From the NCBI GenBank assembly GCA_027451455.1, contig DAIDJI010000008.1, positions 1 to 23,283 of the forward strand: DNA of 23,283 nucleotides, in the 5' to 3' direction. Within the stretch, counting starts at the first letter, position 1, and each line of letters opens with the position of its first letter. The DNA is from Planctomycetales bacterium (GTDB lineage Bacteria > Planctomycetota > Planctomycetia > Isosphaerales > Isosphaeraceae). A model generated the notes under the pieces. That model was not told where the DNA came from, ran no database searches, and saw only the letters and a list, made by a program, of their open reading frames with translations. Shown here one piece after another: positions 1-8,989 of this stretch. The position numbers and the translations under genes were made by a program.

Positions 1-1
1 C

Positions 2-385
2 TTTCGCCAGCTCGACTGCTATCTGAAGTGTGGCCATATGTACTCATCCGACGGCCAGCTCGACTACTCGGCGATGCTCGATCGTGTGAAGGTTCCGCTT
101 CTGATGATCGCGGGTGAGGGCGACATCATCTCCGACGTCCCCTCGACCGAGATGACCTTCTATTCGATCAGCAGTCCCGACAAGACCCTGATGATCTTCG
201 GAACGCATTATGGACAGGTGGCCGATTACGGCCACTGCGACCTCGTCTGGAGCCGGCACGCGGCCACGGAGATTTTCCCGCCGATGATCGACTGGCTCGA
301 CCAGCGCCAGCCGGGCCCACCGATCGCGGTCCGATCGACGCTGGCCTTTCCCTCGGAGCAGGCGTTATCCAGTCCCCAGGAGTGA
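2..385 (+). CDS. alpha/beta hydrolase fold protein, 3' part (5' end outside window)
   Basis: The reading frame is open from the left edge to TGA at 383-385, so only about the last 127 residues are visible. There is an internal ATG at 38, but the frame continues upstream with plausible sequence (FRQLDCYLKCGH), so I treat this as a truncated 3' end. The visible part fits the C-terminal half of an alpha/beta hydrolase: a hydrophobic strand VPLLMIAGEGD that would carry the acidic triad residue, then GHCDLVWSRHA with the likely catalytic His, then the helix PPMIDWLD. The nucleophile elbow is outside the window, so substrate and enzyme class (lipase, esterase or other) cannot be given. Its last 21 bp overlap the 3' end of the convergent Nudix gene. 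Confidence 0.75.
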   Translation, partial: FRQLDCYLKCGHMYSSDGQLDYSAMLDRVKVPLLMIAGEGDIISDVPSTEMTFYSISSPDKTLMIFGTHYGQVADYGHCDLVWSRHAATEIFPPMIDWLDQRQPGPPIAVRSTLAFPSEQALSSPQE

Positions 386-970
386 GTCGATCGCGATCTG
401 CGACCAGGTCTCGAACTCGTCGCGGAGGGTCCGGATCGTCTCGACCGGCAGGAACCCCGCATCGGCAAGTCCATCCTCACGCGGGTCTACCTCGGGCCGA
501 TCGAGCTCGAAGAGGTGGACGATGCCCAGATGCACCCGCCCGACCGGTGTCGAGTCGTCGTTGATCAGCCCAACCCGGCGGATCTGACCCGCGCTCCGGA
601 TCGCGACCTCTTCTTCCAGCTCGCGACGGAGCGCGGATTCGTAGGCGTCGAGAGTCCGGCCGCCCTGCGCGTCGTCCTCGGAGACATGGCCGCCGACGCC
701 CAGCGACCGCAATCGATGCAGCCGAGCTTCCCCCTGCGACTTGCCTCTCGTGTAGCAAAACACCTGATCGCCCGACCGAAACACGACATACGGGATGATC
801 TGCTTGAAGCTCGGATCGTCCTCGACCTCCGACCTCGGCCGGTATTCCAGAAGGTCGGGAACAAGCAGCGCCGAGAGATAGCGGTCCGCCTCTGGGGAGA
901 ACCCCTGGAACCGCCCGAGCCGGTCGAGCTCGGCCCCCGGAACAACCATCACGCGCTCATCTTTCTTCAT
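365..970 (-). CDS. Nudix hydrolase (MutT-like predicted phosphoesterase)
   Basis: This 201-residue protein has the Nudix helix R116-E117-L118-x-E120-E121, so the metal-binding glutamates are present. The box departs from the classical Gx5Ex7REUxEExGU pattern: the loop before the helix is long (GGHVSEDDAQGG, residues 93-104), an Asp sits where the first Glu is usual, and the final Gly is Ala123. The N-terminal MKKDERVMVVPGAEL and the central FKQIIPYVVFRSGDQVF resemble the MutT-family proteins annotated as predicted phosphoesterases in many bacteria. It probably hydrolyses a nucleoside diphosphate linked to another group; the substrate is unknown. It ends inside the convergent hydrolase gene. 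ATG at 970 is chosen because homologues as I recall them begin MKKDER; no strong ribosome binding site is seen. Confidence 0.88.
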   Translation of the reverse strand: MKKDERVMVVPGAELDRLGRFQGFSPEADRYLSALLVPDLLEYRPRSEVEDDPSFKQIIPYVVFRSGDQVFCYTRGKSQGEARLHRLRSLGVGGHVSEDDAQGGRTLDAYESALRRELEEEVAIRSAGQIRRVGLINDDSTPVGRVHLGIVHLFELDRPEVDPREDGLADAGFLPVETIRTLRDEFETWSQIAIDSLLGTG

Positions 971-1143
971 ATCAGGGGACCCATCCCGGCTTTTGTCATC
1001 CCGCGAAATCTCGACAACCCTCCATTATGACACACGCGTCTGCCCAACCCTCTCGCGAAGGAGTGGAGGAGAATCCACCGCTCCCGGCTCGACAGGCCAG
1101 GAACGCCCGACCCACCGCGTAAGACCGGAGCCATCACCCCCGT

Positions 1144-1157
1144 AGGAGCCGGCTCCT
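1144..1157. repeat. 14-bp perfect palindrome in the 971-1196 gap
   Basis: AGGAGCCGGCTCCT is a perfect palindrome about 40 bp downstream of the stop of the minus-strand operon. It has no T tract, so it is not a standard intrinsic terminator. The rest of the 226-bp gap (971-1196) separates the Nudix start from the operon end. It holds a weaker inverted repeat (GTGGA/TCCAC near 1062-1077) and no credible gene. Confidence 0.5.
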
Positions 1158-1196
1158 GCATGACGACCGCTCAAACACCCTCATCCAGCGTCTGCA

Positions 1197-2939
1197 TCAA
1201 AAGGGAACGACAGGTTCGTCAGACTTTGGCGGAGCGGGCGCGGGTGCGGTCGGCGCGGGCGATCTTGGCGGTGCGGGTGTGGCGGGGGGCGCTGGTGTCG
1301 AGGGATTCCCCTGGGTCTTCCCGGCCGCCTTCCTGTCGGCGGCGGCCTTCTCGGTGGCCTCGCGCAGCGCCGCTTTGCGGAGCGCCTCAGCGCGAGCGGC
1401 GGCGGCGGCGACCTGGGCCTTCGCCTTCGCGTCCTTCTCGGCGCGGCCGTCCTGGAGCGCCTTCCGATACGCCCGGGCGGTCTCGTCGTCGAGGTAGCGA
1501 TCGATCATCGCCTGGACCTCGTTGAACTGCATCTGGGCGGTCCGGGTGAGAATGGGGGCTCGGGTCTCCGCCTGATCGTGGGCGGCTTTCTCCTTCAACT
1601 CGGCCAGCCGTTTGGCGTACTGATCCCTTGGTGTCAGACGGTCGAATTCGCGGATCGTCTCCTCAAGCCCGTTCCAGTCCTCGCCTTCGAGTCGCGCCTT
1701 CATCCGGGCCTCCAGCCGGGCCCGAAGCGCGATCAGGTCGACGACCTCGTCGCGGATCGAGTCAACCTCGGCCTCGACAGCCACGCACTGGTTATGCGGA
1801 TCGAACGGGATTGTCCGCTCCTCGGCGCTCTCGCCGGGCATGACGGGAAACTCGCGGACCGGCTCCAGATTCCCGGCCAGCAATCGGACGACGACCAGTC
1901 CATCGGCGAACCCGGCGGGCAGGACAATCCGGCCGGAGCGGTCGGTCATTCCCAGTTCCCGGGTGGCCGTCCCGGGGACCATCCGGCCGATCAGGGTGAA
2001 GCCAGCGCCCGGGAGCTTCTCCTTGAACGTGACAAACCGAAGCCGGAGCGGAACGTTCCCCGGCTTGATCCCAACAGCCGCCAGCGTATTCGGCTGAATG
2101 TACGACTGGCTCAGCGGATCGTTCAGCCCCGAAATACTCGAACACCGGCAAAGGGCCCCATCGACCGATTCCACCCGAAGGTACGACCAGGGGATGATCT
2201 TCACCACAATCTTGCCGGTTTTGGTCGAGATCAGGCGGAGCGGTTGAAAAATGGTTCCCTCGCCAACCACCCTTCCGATCGGACTCGCCGGCTCAATCGC
2301 CGAGCCCCGAACCTTGAGCAGCACCTTCCCAGCGTCCTTCCCCTCGATGAGGGCGGTCGGGCTGAACAGGTCGAGCGTGAACGAAAGCAAGGCGCGTGGC
2401 GCGTCGGCCAGAACCTCGACCGACCGTCGCTGAAACGGCCCGAGGCGACGGGTCGCGGTGTCATACTCGCGGCCGGTGAAGACCAGGCCCGACTCGCCCC
2501 TCGGTCGGTCGGCATGCACGACCCAGACCTTGTCATACGATCCGGCATCGACGGCCTTCTCAAACGCCGACGCCTGCGCAGGCGTCGCCTTTTCGAGACC
2601 CTCCAGGTCGAGGTCCAGCACCCGGCCCGAGGGCGGGGCGATCGTCACCGACCACGGACGGCCAACGAACCGGCGGGCCATCACCTGCCACTCTCGGAGC
2701 AATTCCGCGCGACGGGCCGAATCGATCCGCGACGAGGGATGGCAGGCAAGGTGAAAGATAATCCGATACGGCTGCCGCTCGATCGGCTCGGCGGCCGTCG
2801 TCGACTCGCTCGCGACGGATTCCGACGCGGGGCGCGCGGGCAGTTTCTTTGCGCTCGCGGGCCTCGGTGATTCTTCAGCCAGTAACGGGACCGTGAAGGC
2901 GATCCAGGCGATCGCGGCCAGGGCATGGCTCCGGTTCAT
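1197..2939 (-). CDS. exported protein of unknown function with coiled-coil and Pro/Ala-rich tail
   Basis: I do not recognise this 580-residue protein. The start is ATG at 2939, which overlaps the upstream gene's TGA as ATGA, has GGAGAAG just upstream, and begins with a good signal peptide (MNRSHALAAIAWIAFTVPLLAEE). The frame is open further upstream, but that extension lies inside the previous gene. After the leader comes a low-complexity linker, an alpha/beta-looking region (YRIIFHLACHP at about residue 58 onward), then beta-rich stretches that could be a carboxypeptidase-regulatory-like sandwich (GMTDRSGRIVLPAGFADG). Next is a charged helical region (REFDRLTPRDQYAKRL) and an Ala/Lys/Glu coiled coil, ending in a Pro/Ala-rich tail (PAPPATPAPPRSPAP). 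It is the last gene of a five-gene operon and is probably translationally coupled to the solute-binding-like protein. Confidence 0.72.
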   Translation of the reverse strand: MNRSHALAAIAWIAFTVPLLAEESPRPASAKKLPARPASESVASESTTAAEPIERQPYRIIFHLACHPSSRIDSARRAELLREWQVMARRFVGRPWSVTIAPPSGRVLDLDLEGLEKATPAQASAFEKAVDAGSYDKVWVVHADRPRGESGLVFTGREYDTATRRLGPFQRRSVEVLADAPRALLSFTLDLFSPTALIEGKDAGKVLLKVRGSAIEPASPIGRVVGEGTIFQPLRLISTKTGKIVVKIIPWSYLRVESVDGALCRCSSISGLNDPLSQSYIQPNTLAAVGIKPGNVPLRLRFVTFKEKLPGAGFTLIGRMVPGTATRELGMTDRSGRIVLPAGFADGLVVVRLLAGNLEPVREFPVMPGESAEERTIPFDPHNQCVAVEAEVDSIRDEVVDLIALRARLEARMKARLEGEDWNGLEETIREFDRLTPRDQYAKRLAELKEKAAHDQAETRAPILTRTAQMQFNEVQAMIDRYLDDETARAYRKALQDGRAEKDAKAKAQVAAAAARAEALRKAALREATEKAAADRKAAGKTQGNPSTPAPPATPAPPRSPAPTAPAPAPPKSDEPVVPF

Positions 2940-5407
2940 TTGGACTTCTCCGGCTTCTGGCCGGGATCCCAGGGGTCGTGCGCAACCCACGGGGCGACCT
3001 GCCAACTTTCGATCCCATCGTAGAGCCTTGAGGCGGTCGCCCCCGGCCCCCGGAGCCGCGACCGCCAGGCGTAGTGGTCGGCAAGCTGCCAGAGCGGGAT
3101 CACCGCCAGCTCGTTCCGCGACTCGCGGTCGATCTGAGAGGCGAGCCCGCGAGCTGTCGGCCACTCGCCGGCCCGCTCCAGTTGAAGGAGCAATTGAAGA
3201 ATGCGGGGACTTGCCGCCGAGGCAAGGGGGTCGGCCTCGGGCGGAGCGTCATACGCCGGGCAGAGCAGGGGACCAGCCTGGCCGATCGGATCGTCACACC
3301 GTAGCACGCGATACGCGAGGTCAAACCGCCGACCAGCCCGCAGCTCGCCCTCCAGCCGCGATTCCGGCCATTCGGCCAGCTCAATCTCTACCCCCGCGAT
3401 CTGAAACGCCTCCGCCAGCTTCGGCACCACGGCGCGACACTCAGGGATGGCCGGAAAGTCGAGCGTCAGGCGGATCGATCGGCCGCCCAGCTCCTTCTTC
3501 GCCGCGGCCACGAGCATCTTCGCCAGCAGAATGTCGAACGCGAGCGGCTTCACGCCCGCCGCGTCGGCAAAGCTCCCCTTCGCGAATGGGCCGTCGGCCG
3601 GCGCATCGATGTCGTTGGTCGGGTGCTTCAAAACGGTCTCTTCCAGCAACCCCTTCCGGTTGATCGCGTAAGAAAGCCCGCGACGCAGCGCCCGGTTCCG
3701 CAGGGCCGGAGTTCGTCCGTCGACCGCGAGCACGTGAACGACCGGCCTCTGATATTGACCGATCTGGATCTCGGGCGCCCCGGTCATCGCGGCGACCTGG
3801 TCCGGCGGAACGTGGTCGATCATCGTCACATCCCCGCGCCGGAGTGCGGTGACGGCCGTCTCGCCCTGCGAGAGCCGGATTTCTCGAATCCGGCGGATCG
3901 TTCCATCGCTCGCCTGATCGGACCGGGTCCGCAACTCCAGTCGGCCATCCTCCGACTGGGTGCATCCAAACGGTCCATCGGTGACGAGAATCCGACGGCT
4001 CGCCGAAAGGACGACCCGGCCGTCGACCCCCGCGTGCGCCGCCCCGACCGGTCCGAGGAGCGACGAGCCCGCCTTGAGCGGAGATTGATGCAATCGAACC
4101 TCGATGCGATCCTCGCCGCGAACCTCCGCCCGGTCGAGCAACTGGGCCCATCGAGCCTCGTAGGTCGGCGAGTGCGGGTCGGTCTGCTCGATCAGGGCCC
4201 GGGCGACGTCGGCGATCGAGACCGGACGCGAGCCGTCGGACCAGATCGGCCCGGGGCGGAGCCGGATCACCATCCGCCGGCCGAGGTCCGAGGTCTCCAC
4301 CGAGGCCGCAAGTTGACCGGCCGGCTTTCCCTTCCGGGCGTTCTCGTCGTCGTCGGCGAGAATGGGCAGGTAAAGCAGCCGGACGATCCGATCGTCGGCC
4401 GGAGACTTTACCCAGGGACCCGGCGGCGAGGCCACGTCAATCACGCCGACGTCGAGCGTCGGCATCGCCCGGAACGCCTCGATGTAACGGGCCTCGACGC
4501 CCGGAAGAGTCGGCCAGATCCGTATCGCCTCGGCGAGCGCGTCGAGCCGGTCGGCCGGATCTTTCGTCTCGGCCTGCTGGAGCCGATCCGTCGCCTTCGA
4601 GACGAACCGAGACCGAAGCGCCGCGACCGAGGCTCGCTCGCCGACCACCCCTTCCAGCTCGTGCAGGACCCGCCGTCCAAGAACGTATTGACCCATCCTC
4701 ACCGACCGCTCGATCCGCTTGCCGTACGCCTGCACGATCTGTTCGAGCAGACCGGGATAGTCGCGATTCCGGGCCAGCAGCTCGCGCAGGAGCCGGAGCC
4801 CGCGCTCGTCGTCGCCGTCGATCAGAGCCCGTCTGCCCTCGGTGTAGAGAACCTTGTTGACGTGATCGTCGAGCCCAGGCCAAGACGGATCTCGAGTCCT
4901 GACGCGCAGGCAGCACTCAAACGCCCGCGCGAAGTCGCGGCTCAGGATCAGCCGGTCGACCTCGTCGAGCAGAAGGTCTTCAAAGTATTCGATCTTCTTG
5001 ATGCTCGTCCGCTTGACGAGAAAGTCGCGGACCTCGCTCCGACCGGCCTGAAGCAGGTGGATCTTGATGATATCACGCCCCTCGATGGTCCCCTCGTCTT
5101 CCTGCTTCTTCGGCTCCTTGCCGACCTCGATGAACGACCCGACCGGGTTCGTGGCCTCCTTCAGCCGCTTCTCTCGTTCCTTCCTCACGTCGATCAGGGG
5201 AAGCGGACGGGGGCTCACCGGCTCGACGATCACCACGCTGTTATCGATCAGCGTGATCCGGTCGAACGGCTCGGAGCGGAGCAGGTCCGAGGCTCCAATC
5301 GGACGGGGCGGCGGATCCTGTCCGGCGGCGGGCCTCGCCTCGACGGCGGGCGCGCTCAGGAGGACCATCGAGGACCAGAGGATCGAGAGCAGAGCTCGGG
5401 GCGACAC
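2936..5407 (-). CDS. exported helical-repeat protein fused to an ABC family-5 solute-binding-like domain
   Basis: This 823-residue protein starts at GTG 5407, with GAGG nine bases upstream, and has a signal peptide (MSPRALLSILWSSMVLLSAP). Residues about 30-140 are a linker with charged helices. Residues about 140-310 look like TPR-type helical repeats (LLLDEVDRLILSRDFARAFE, DGDDERGLRLLRELLARN). From about residue 315 the pattern is that of peptide/nickel-type solute-binding proteins (SBP_bac_5): the early strand and YLPILADD, then IRLRPGPIWSDGSRPVSIAD at about 381-400, LRNRALRRGLSYAINRKGLL, and a late IPLWQLADHYAW. No permease or ATPase gene lies beside it and no lipobox is seen, so the domain may bind a ligand or act structurally rather than feed an importer. 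The N-terminal fusion is unusual for the family. It lies 24 bp after the FHA-propeller gene and overlaps the next gene by 4 bp. Confidence 0.8.
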   Translation of the reverse strand: MSPRALLSILWSSMVLLSAPAVEARPAAGQDPPPRPIGASDLLRSEPFDRITLIDNSVVIVEPVSPRPLPLIDVRKEREKRLKEATNPVGSFIEVGKEPKKQEDEGTIEGRDIIKIHLLQAGRSEVRDFLVKRTSIKKIEYFEDLLLDEVDRLILSRDFARAFECCLRVRTRDPSWPGLDDHVNKVLYTEGRRALIDGDDERGLRLLRELLARNRDYPGLLEQIVQAYGKRIERSVRMGQYVLGRRVLHELEGVVGERASVAALRSRFVSKATDRLQQAETKDPADRLDALAEAIRIWPTLPGVEARYIEAFRAMPTLDVGVIDVASPPGPWVKSPADDRIVRLLYLPILADDDENARKGKPAGQLAASVETSDLGRRMVIRLRPGPIWSDGSRPVSIADVARALIEQTDPHSPTYEARWAQLLDRAEVRGEDRIEVRLHQSPLKAGSSLLGPVGAAHAGVDGRVVLSASRRILVTDGPFGCTQSEDGRLELRTRSDQASDGTIRRIREIRLSQGETAVTALRRGDVTMIDHVPPDQVAAMTGAPEIQIGQYQRPVVHVLAVDGRTPALRNRALRRGLSYAINRKGLLEETVLKHPTNDIDAPADGPFAKGSFADAAGVKPLAFDILLAKMLVAAAKKELGGRSIRLTLDFPAIPECRAVVPKLAEAFQIAGVEIELAEWPESRLEGELRAGRRFDLAYRVLRCDDPIGQAGPLLCPAYDAPPEADPLASAASPRILQLLLQLERAGEWPTARGLASQIDRESRNELAVIPLWQLADHYAWRSRLRGPGATASRLYDGIESWQVAPWVAHDPWDPGQKPEKSK

Positions 5408-5431
5408 GACGGGGATCCTCGCTGGAAGTGG

Positions 5432-8400
5432 TCAATCCGGAAGCGTTCCCGGGACGAGCGGACGGAAGGTCCCGGGGGCGATGGGAATCACGGTCCGATC
5501 CCCGGCGGCGATCGGCCCGCCGGCCGGCAGGATTCCAAGCTGTCTCTGGTCGCGCTCCGCGCCGTCGGCCCGGCTGCGGACGTGCAGAACGCCGTCGCCG
5601 GTCAGGGCGATGAGCGAGGAGCCGCGGACCATCGGGGCGCCGACGGCTTCCGACCCAAGGCCGATCGACCAGGTCTTCCGGCCGTCTCGCCCGAATGCCT
5701 GGATATTCCCCGCGCGGTCGAGGACCAGTCCGCCATCCCCCATCGAAACCGGCCGTCCGGCGATCGCCGCTTCCATCGGCCAGGCCCCGATCGGGCTCAG
5801 GTCACGCGCGGCGAGCGATCGGATTTGCCCGTCCTCGGTCGCGAGCAGAACGGCCGAGCCGATCGCGAGCGGGTCGGCGATGATCCGGCTATCGAGGGTC
5901 CGCTCGGCCTCGGCGACGAGTCTCGGCACGGGCGTGGTTCGAACCGCGAGCCGATAGACCCGCCCCACCTCGTCGGCCACGATCGCGCTCGAGGCGTCGA
6001 GGACCGAGGCCCCAAGCCATTTCCCCTGGCGGTCGCGGTCAAACTTCGGAACAAACGGCTCGGCCTTCGACCGCCCGCTCACCGGGTCGATCAGGTAGAC
6101 CCGCGCGTCCTTCGCCGGAATCAGGACTCCGTCCTGCCAGGCCACCGGCTCGGCCGCCACGGGCGAGGGCAGGGTCTCCTCGCGCCATCCCTCGCGTTTG
6201 GAGGGGTCCTGGACCCAGAGACTCCCGGTATAGGGGCGCGGGACGACCACGCTGGTGGACTTGCCGCCCTCCCGATCAAACCGGAGCCGGAGCCCCGCCG
6301 GGAGCGAGAAGATCCCGCGAGGCGCCATCGAGAGGACCACGAATCCGCCGTCCGCGACTCGATCGGGACTGATGATCACCTCCCGGCCGTCGCGGCCCAG
6401 GGTCGCGAGCGCGCCGGCCGTTGGAGCCGGTGCCAGCGCGGTCGGCCAGGGCGTGCCGACGACCGTCTTCCAGACGACCTCCGCCGATTCGGGGTCCAGA
6501 CCCAGGAGCGCTGTGCCTCGAAGCTCGCGGTCCTCGAACGTCGCCACAATCCTCTTGCCGGCCGATTGCAAGGGCGCCCGCGCTGGGCCGGGACCGCTCA
6601 AGGGTGTCACCTGAATCGTTCCGTGCTCGGGGTCGAGCAGGTAACGTCCCGTATGCCCCGAGGCCGACCAGAGCTCGCGCTCCGACCGGGACATCGCGAA
6701 CGCCGGGCCGGTCGCGCGAGCATCCGGCGTCATCTTCGCGACCGACCGGAACGGAAGCTTGCTCCCGTACTCGCCCACGGCGAACGCCTCGAACGCCCCC
6801 CGGTCCCCGATCGCCCAGAGGAACGGCCCCGAGGCCGTCGGCGTCTGCCAGGTCCAGCCCTTCACCGGAACCTCCTGCACCGGTCGAACGTGCGCTCCAT
6901 CCTCGTCGAGCAGGAGGATCTGCCAGAGACTATCCGAGAGCGTCTCGTTCCGCGGGACGATCAAATAGCGCCCCAGCATCGCCGGGGCGCACGGGATCGA
7001 GCCATCGGGATGGCCCAGGTACTCGACGGCCGCGCAACCGAGCGGGTCCCGGTTGAGGATGTAAAGAATATCCTGTCGGCCCAGCACATAAAGATGCCGG
7101 CCCGATTCGTCGCCGACCGGAGTTCGTGCCAGTGGCCGACCGAGATCCATCGTCGCCTGAAGGTCGCCCGACTCAAGCGTGAGGAAGAGCAGCTTGCCCG
7201 AGGGGAGCACCTGGACGAGCTGATTGCCGAGGACCAGCGGCGGCGAGGCGACCCGCTCGCCCACCCCGAGCCGCCAGGCGACCACTCCGTTCCGGGCGTC
7301 GAGCCGGATCAGCTCGTTGGCCCGGGCGTCGAAGGCGATCGCGGCGTCCTCGCCCGGGATCGGCTGCGGGACGAACGGCGAGGCCAGACCCAGGTCAAGC
7401 TGCCAGAGCGGAGCGCCGGTCGCGCCGTCGATCCCGTAGCCGATCCCCTCGGCCAGGGCAAAGGCGATCGACTCGCCGGCCGGTCCCGCCGCCTTGCTCG
7501 CAGGCTGGAGGCGGTCGCCCACCCGAAGAATCACTCCCGTCGCCGGACCAAGCACCTCGGTCCGGGGCCCGCGCTCACCCGGGCGCCTGGTCTCCTTCAC
7601 GGTGACCGCCTTGCGGATCAGCTCGCTGGCCGAGGTCATCCGGGCGATCAACTCGCGGTCCTGCGCCAGGTCGGGATACTGCTCGACGAGCCCGTCGCGA
7701 GCGTCGTAGACGCCCAGGGCCGAGGATTCCGCCAGAGCCCGGTCCATCGCGGCGATCGCCTCCCCGCGGACCTTCGCCTTGCGAACCGCGGCCCTCGCGC
7801 GGTCCAGCTTTCCTGGAAGGGGCGACTTTGCCAGAAGTCCGGCAGCCGCCTCGCCCACGATCTCTCGATGCAGCGCGACCGACGACTCGGCCTCCGCCAG
7901 CGCCTTCGGCTCGGCCGTCCCACGCGCCCGGTCGGCCAGTCCCTCGCCGATCCGAAGAACCAGCTCGCCGAGCTCCATCTTCTCGTCACGAAACGCCTCG
8001 GAGAGCTCGCGGCCGCCCCGGCCGTACTCGTCGAGCATCTCCCGGGCGGCCTCGAGTGCCGAGGTCCAGGTCGCCCCGTTCGGAGCGACGTACTGCCGGA
8101 CGTTCGCCAGCGCCCGGATCACCCGGGCCTTCGGGGCGCGGGCGTCGTCGGGGTAGTCGCGAGCGAACGCCTCGAAGTCGCGGATCGCGGTCCGGTAATC
8201 GCCGTCCTCGAAGCTCTGCATCGCCCGGTTGAACGTCCGCTCGGCGATCGTCGCCGAGATCACGTTCCGAAGCCAGAAGCCCATCCCGACCAGAACACCG
8301 AGCATCAGCACGAGGCTAACGACCAGCGGCGAGGAGATAATCCGCTCCTGACCAGGCGCCTCGTCCTGGGGGAGCCACTTTCGAAGCACCTGGCGGAACC

Positions 8401-8974
8401 GGCCTCGAAGCCCGATGGCCGCCTCCGGGACCGGGCTGGATCCCGATGCCTGGGTGCTGAGCCGGCCCTCGGCCAGGTCACGAGCCCAGCCCGGTTTCTC
8501 CGCGGGCATCTCCCCCGGGCGTACGTACTTCGACCGGCTTCCCTTCTCGTTCGACGGAGGACCATATCGAGCAGCCCCGGCCCCAGCACCAGCGCCGGCG
8601 CCCGCCACCGGCGGCGGGGCGACCACGGTCCGTCCCTCCTCGGCGGCGGCTCGGCTCGTCCGTCCGGCCGGCTCGGCCGACTCCTCCACCCGGAGCAGGA
8701 AGAACCGGCAGGGACCGACGACCACCTCGTCGCCGACTCCGATACTGCCGCTCGCCATCCTGTGGCCGTTGATCAGAACATACTCGGCGTCGGGCGACGC
8801 CTCGATCTTGAATCGCCCGCGCTTCCATCGAATCCGCCCGTGGACCGGGTTGATCCCCTCGCCTTCGAGGATCACCTCGCAATGCGGGCTCGAGCCAAAG
8901 AGGACCGGATGGTCTCGCTCCAGCTCGACGAACTGAACGCGGCCCTGTGCGTCGTGGACTTCCAGTGTGGCCAT
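5432..8974 (-). CDS. FHA domain - transmembrane - PQQ-type beta-propeller protein
   Basis: This is a 1180-residue bitopic protein. Residues about 1-97 form an FHA-like domain (VLFGSSPHCEVILEGEGINP, then VLINGHRM). Residues 98-210 are a Gly/Ala/Pro-rich cytoplasmic linker with a long GAGAGAGAG run. A single membrane segment lies at about 214-236 (SPLVVSLVLMLGVLVGMGFW). Residues 245-290 form a TPR-like pair of helices (AMQSFEDGDYRTAIRDFEAF), followed by more helices. From about 470 to the end there are repeated strands of the PQQ/pyrrolo-quinoline-like propeller type (GATGAPLWQLDLG, ARNGVVAWRLG, PESAEVVWKTVVG). The FHA part would be cytoplasmic and the propeller periplasmic. The usual phosphothreonine contacts are altered: GR is GS at 27-28 and the SR-x-H block is NPVH at 42-45, so phosphopeptide binding is doubtful. 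It starts 15 bp after the membrane-protein gene. Confidence 0.85.
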   Translation of the reverse strand: MATLEVHDAQGRVQFVELERDHPVLFGSSPHCEVILEGEGINPVHGRIRWKRGRFKIEASPDAEYVLINGHRMASGSIGVGDEVVVGPCRFFLLRVEESAEPAGRTSRAAAEEGRTVVAPPPVAGAGAGAGAGAARYGPPSNEKGSRSKYVRPGEMPAEKPGWARDLAEGRLSTQASGSSPVPEAAIGLRGRFRQVLRKWLPQDEAPGQERIISSPLVVSLVLMLGVLVGMGFWLRNVISATIAERTFNRAMQSFEDGDYRTAIRDFEAFARDYPDDARAPKARVIRALANVRQYVAPNGATWTSALEAAREMLDEYGRGGRELSEAFRDEKMELGELVLRIGEGLADRARGTAEPKALAEAESSVALHREIVGEAAAGLLAKSPLPGKLDRARAAVRKAKVRGEAIAAMDRALAESSALGVYDARDGLVEQYPDLAQDRELIARMTSASELIRKAVTVKETRRPGERGPRTEVLGPATGVILRVGDRLQPASKAAGPAGESIAFALAEGIGYGIDGATGAPLWQLDLGLASPFVPQPIPGEDAAIAFDARANELIRLDARNGVVAWRLGVGERVASPPLVLGNQLVQVLPSGKLLFLTLESGDLQATMDLGRPLARTPVGDESGRHLYVLGRQDILYILNRDPLGCAAVEYLGHPDGSIPCAPAMLGRYLIVPRNETLSDSLWQILLLDEDGAHVRPVQEVPVKGWTWQTPTASGPFLWAIGDRGAFEAFAVGEYGSKLPFRSVAKMTPDARATGPAFAMSRSERELWSASGHTGRYLLDPEHGTIQVTPLSGPGPARAPLQSAGKRIVATFEDRELRGTALLGLDPESAEVVWKTVVGTPWPTALAPAPTAGALATLGRDGREVIISPDRVADGGFVVLSMAPRGIFSLPAGLRLRFDREGGKSTSVVVPRPYTGSLWVQDPSKREGWREETLPSPVAAEPVAWQDGVLIPAKDARVYLIDPVSGRSKAEPFVPKFDRDRQGKWLGASVLDASSAIVADEVGRVYRLAVRTTPVPRLVAEAERTLDSRIIADPLAIGSAVLLATEDGQIRSLAARDLSPIGAWPMEAAIAGRPVSMGDGGLVLDRAGNIQAFGRDGRKTWSIGLGSEAVGAPMVRGSSLIALTGDGVLHVRSRADGAERDQRQLGILPAGGPIAAGDRTVIPIAPGTFRPLVPGTLPD

Positions 8975-8989
8975 GCTGCGGGCTCGCCC

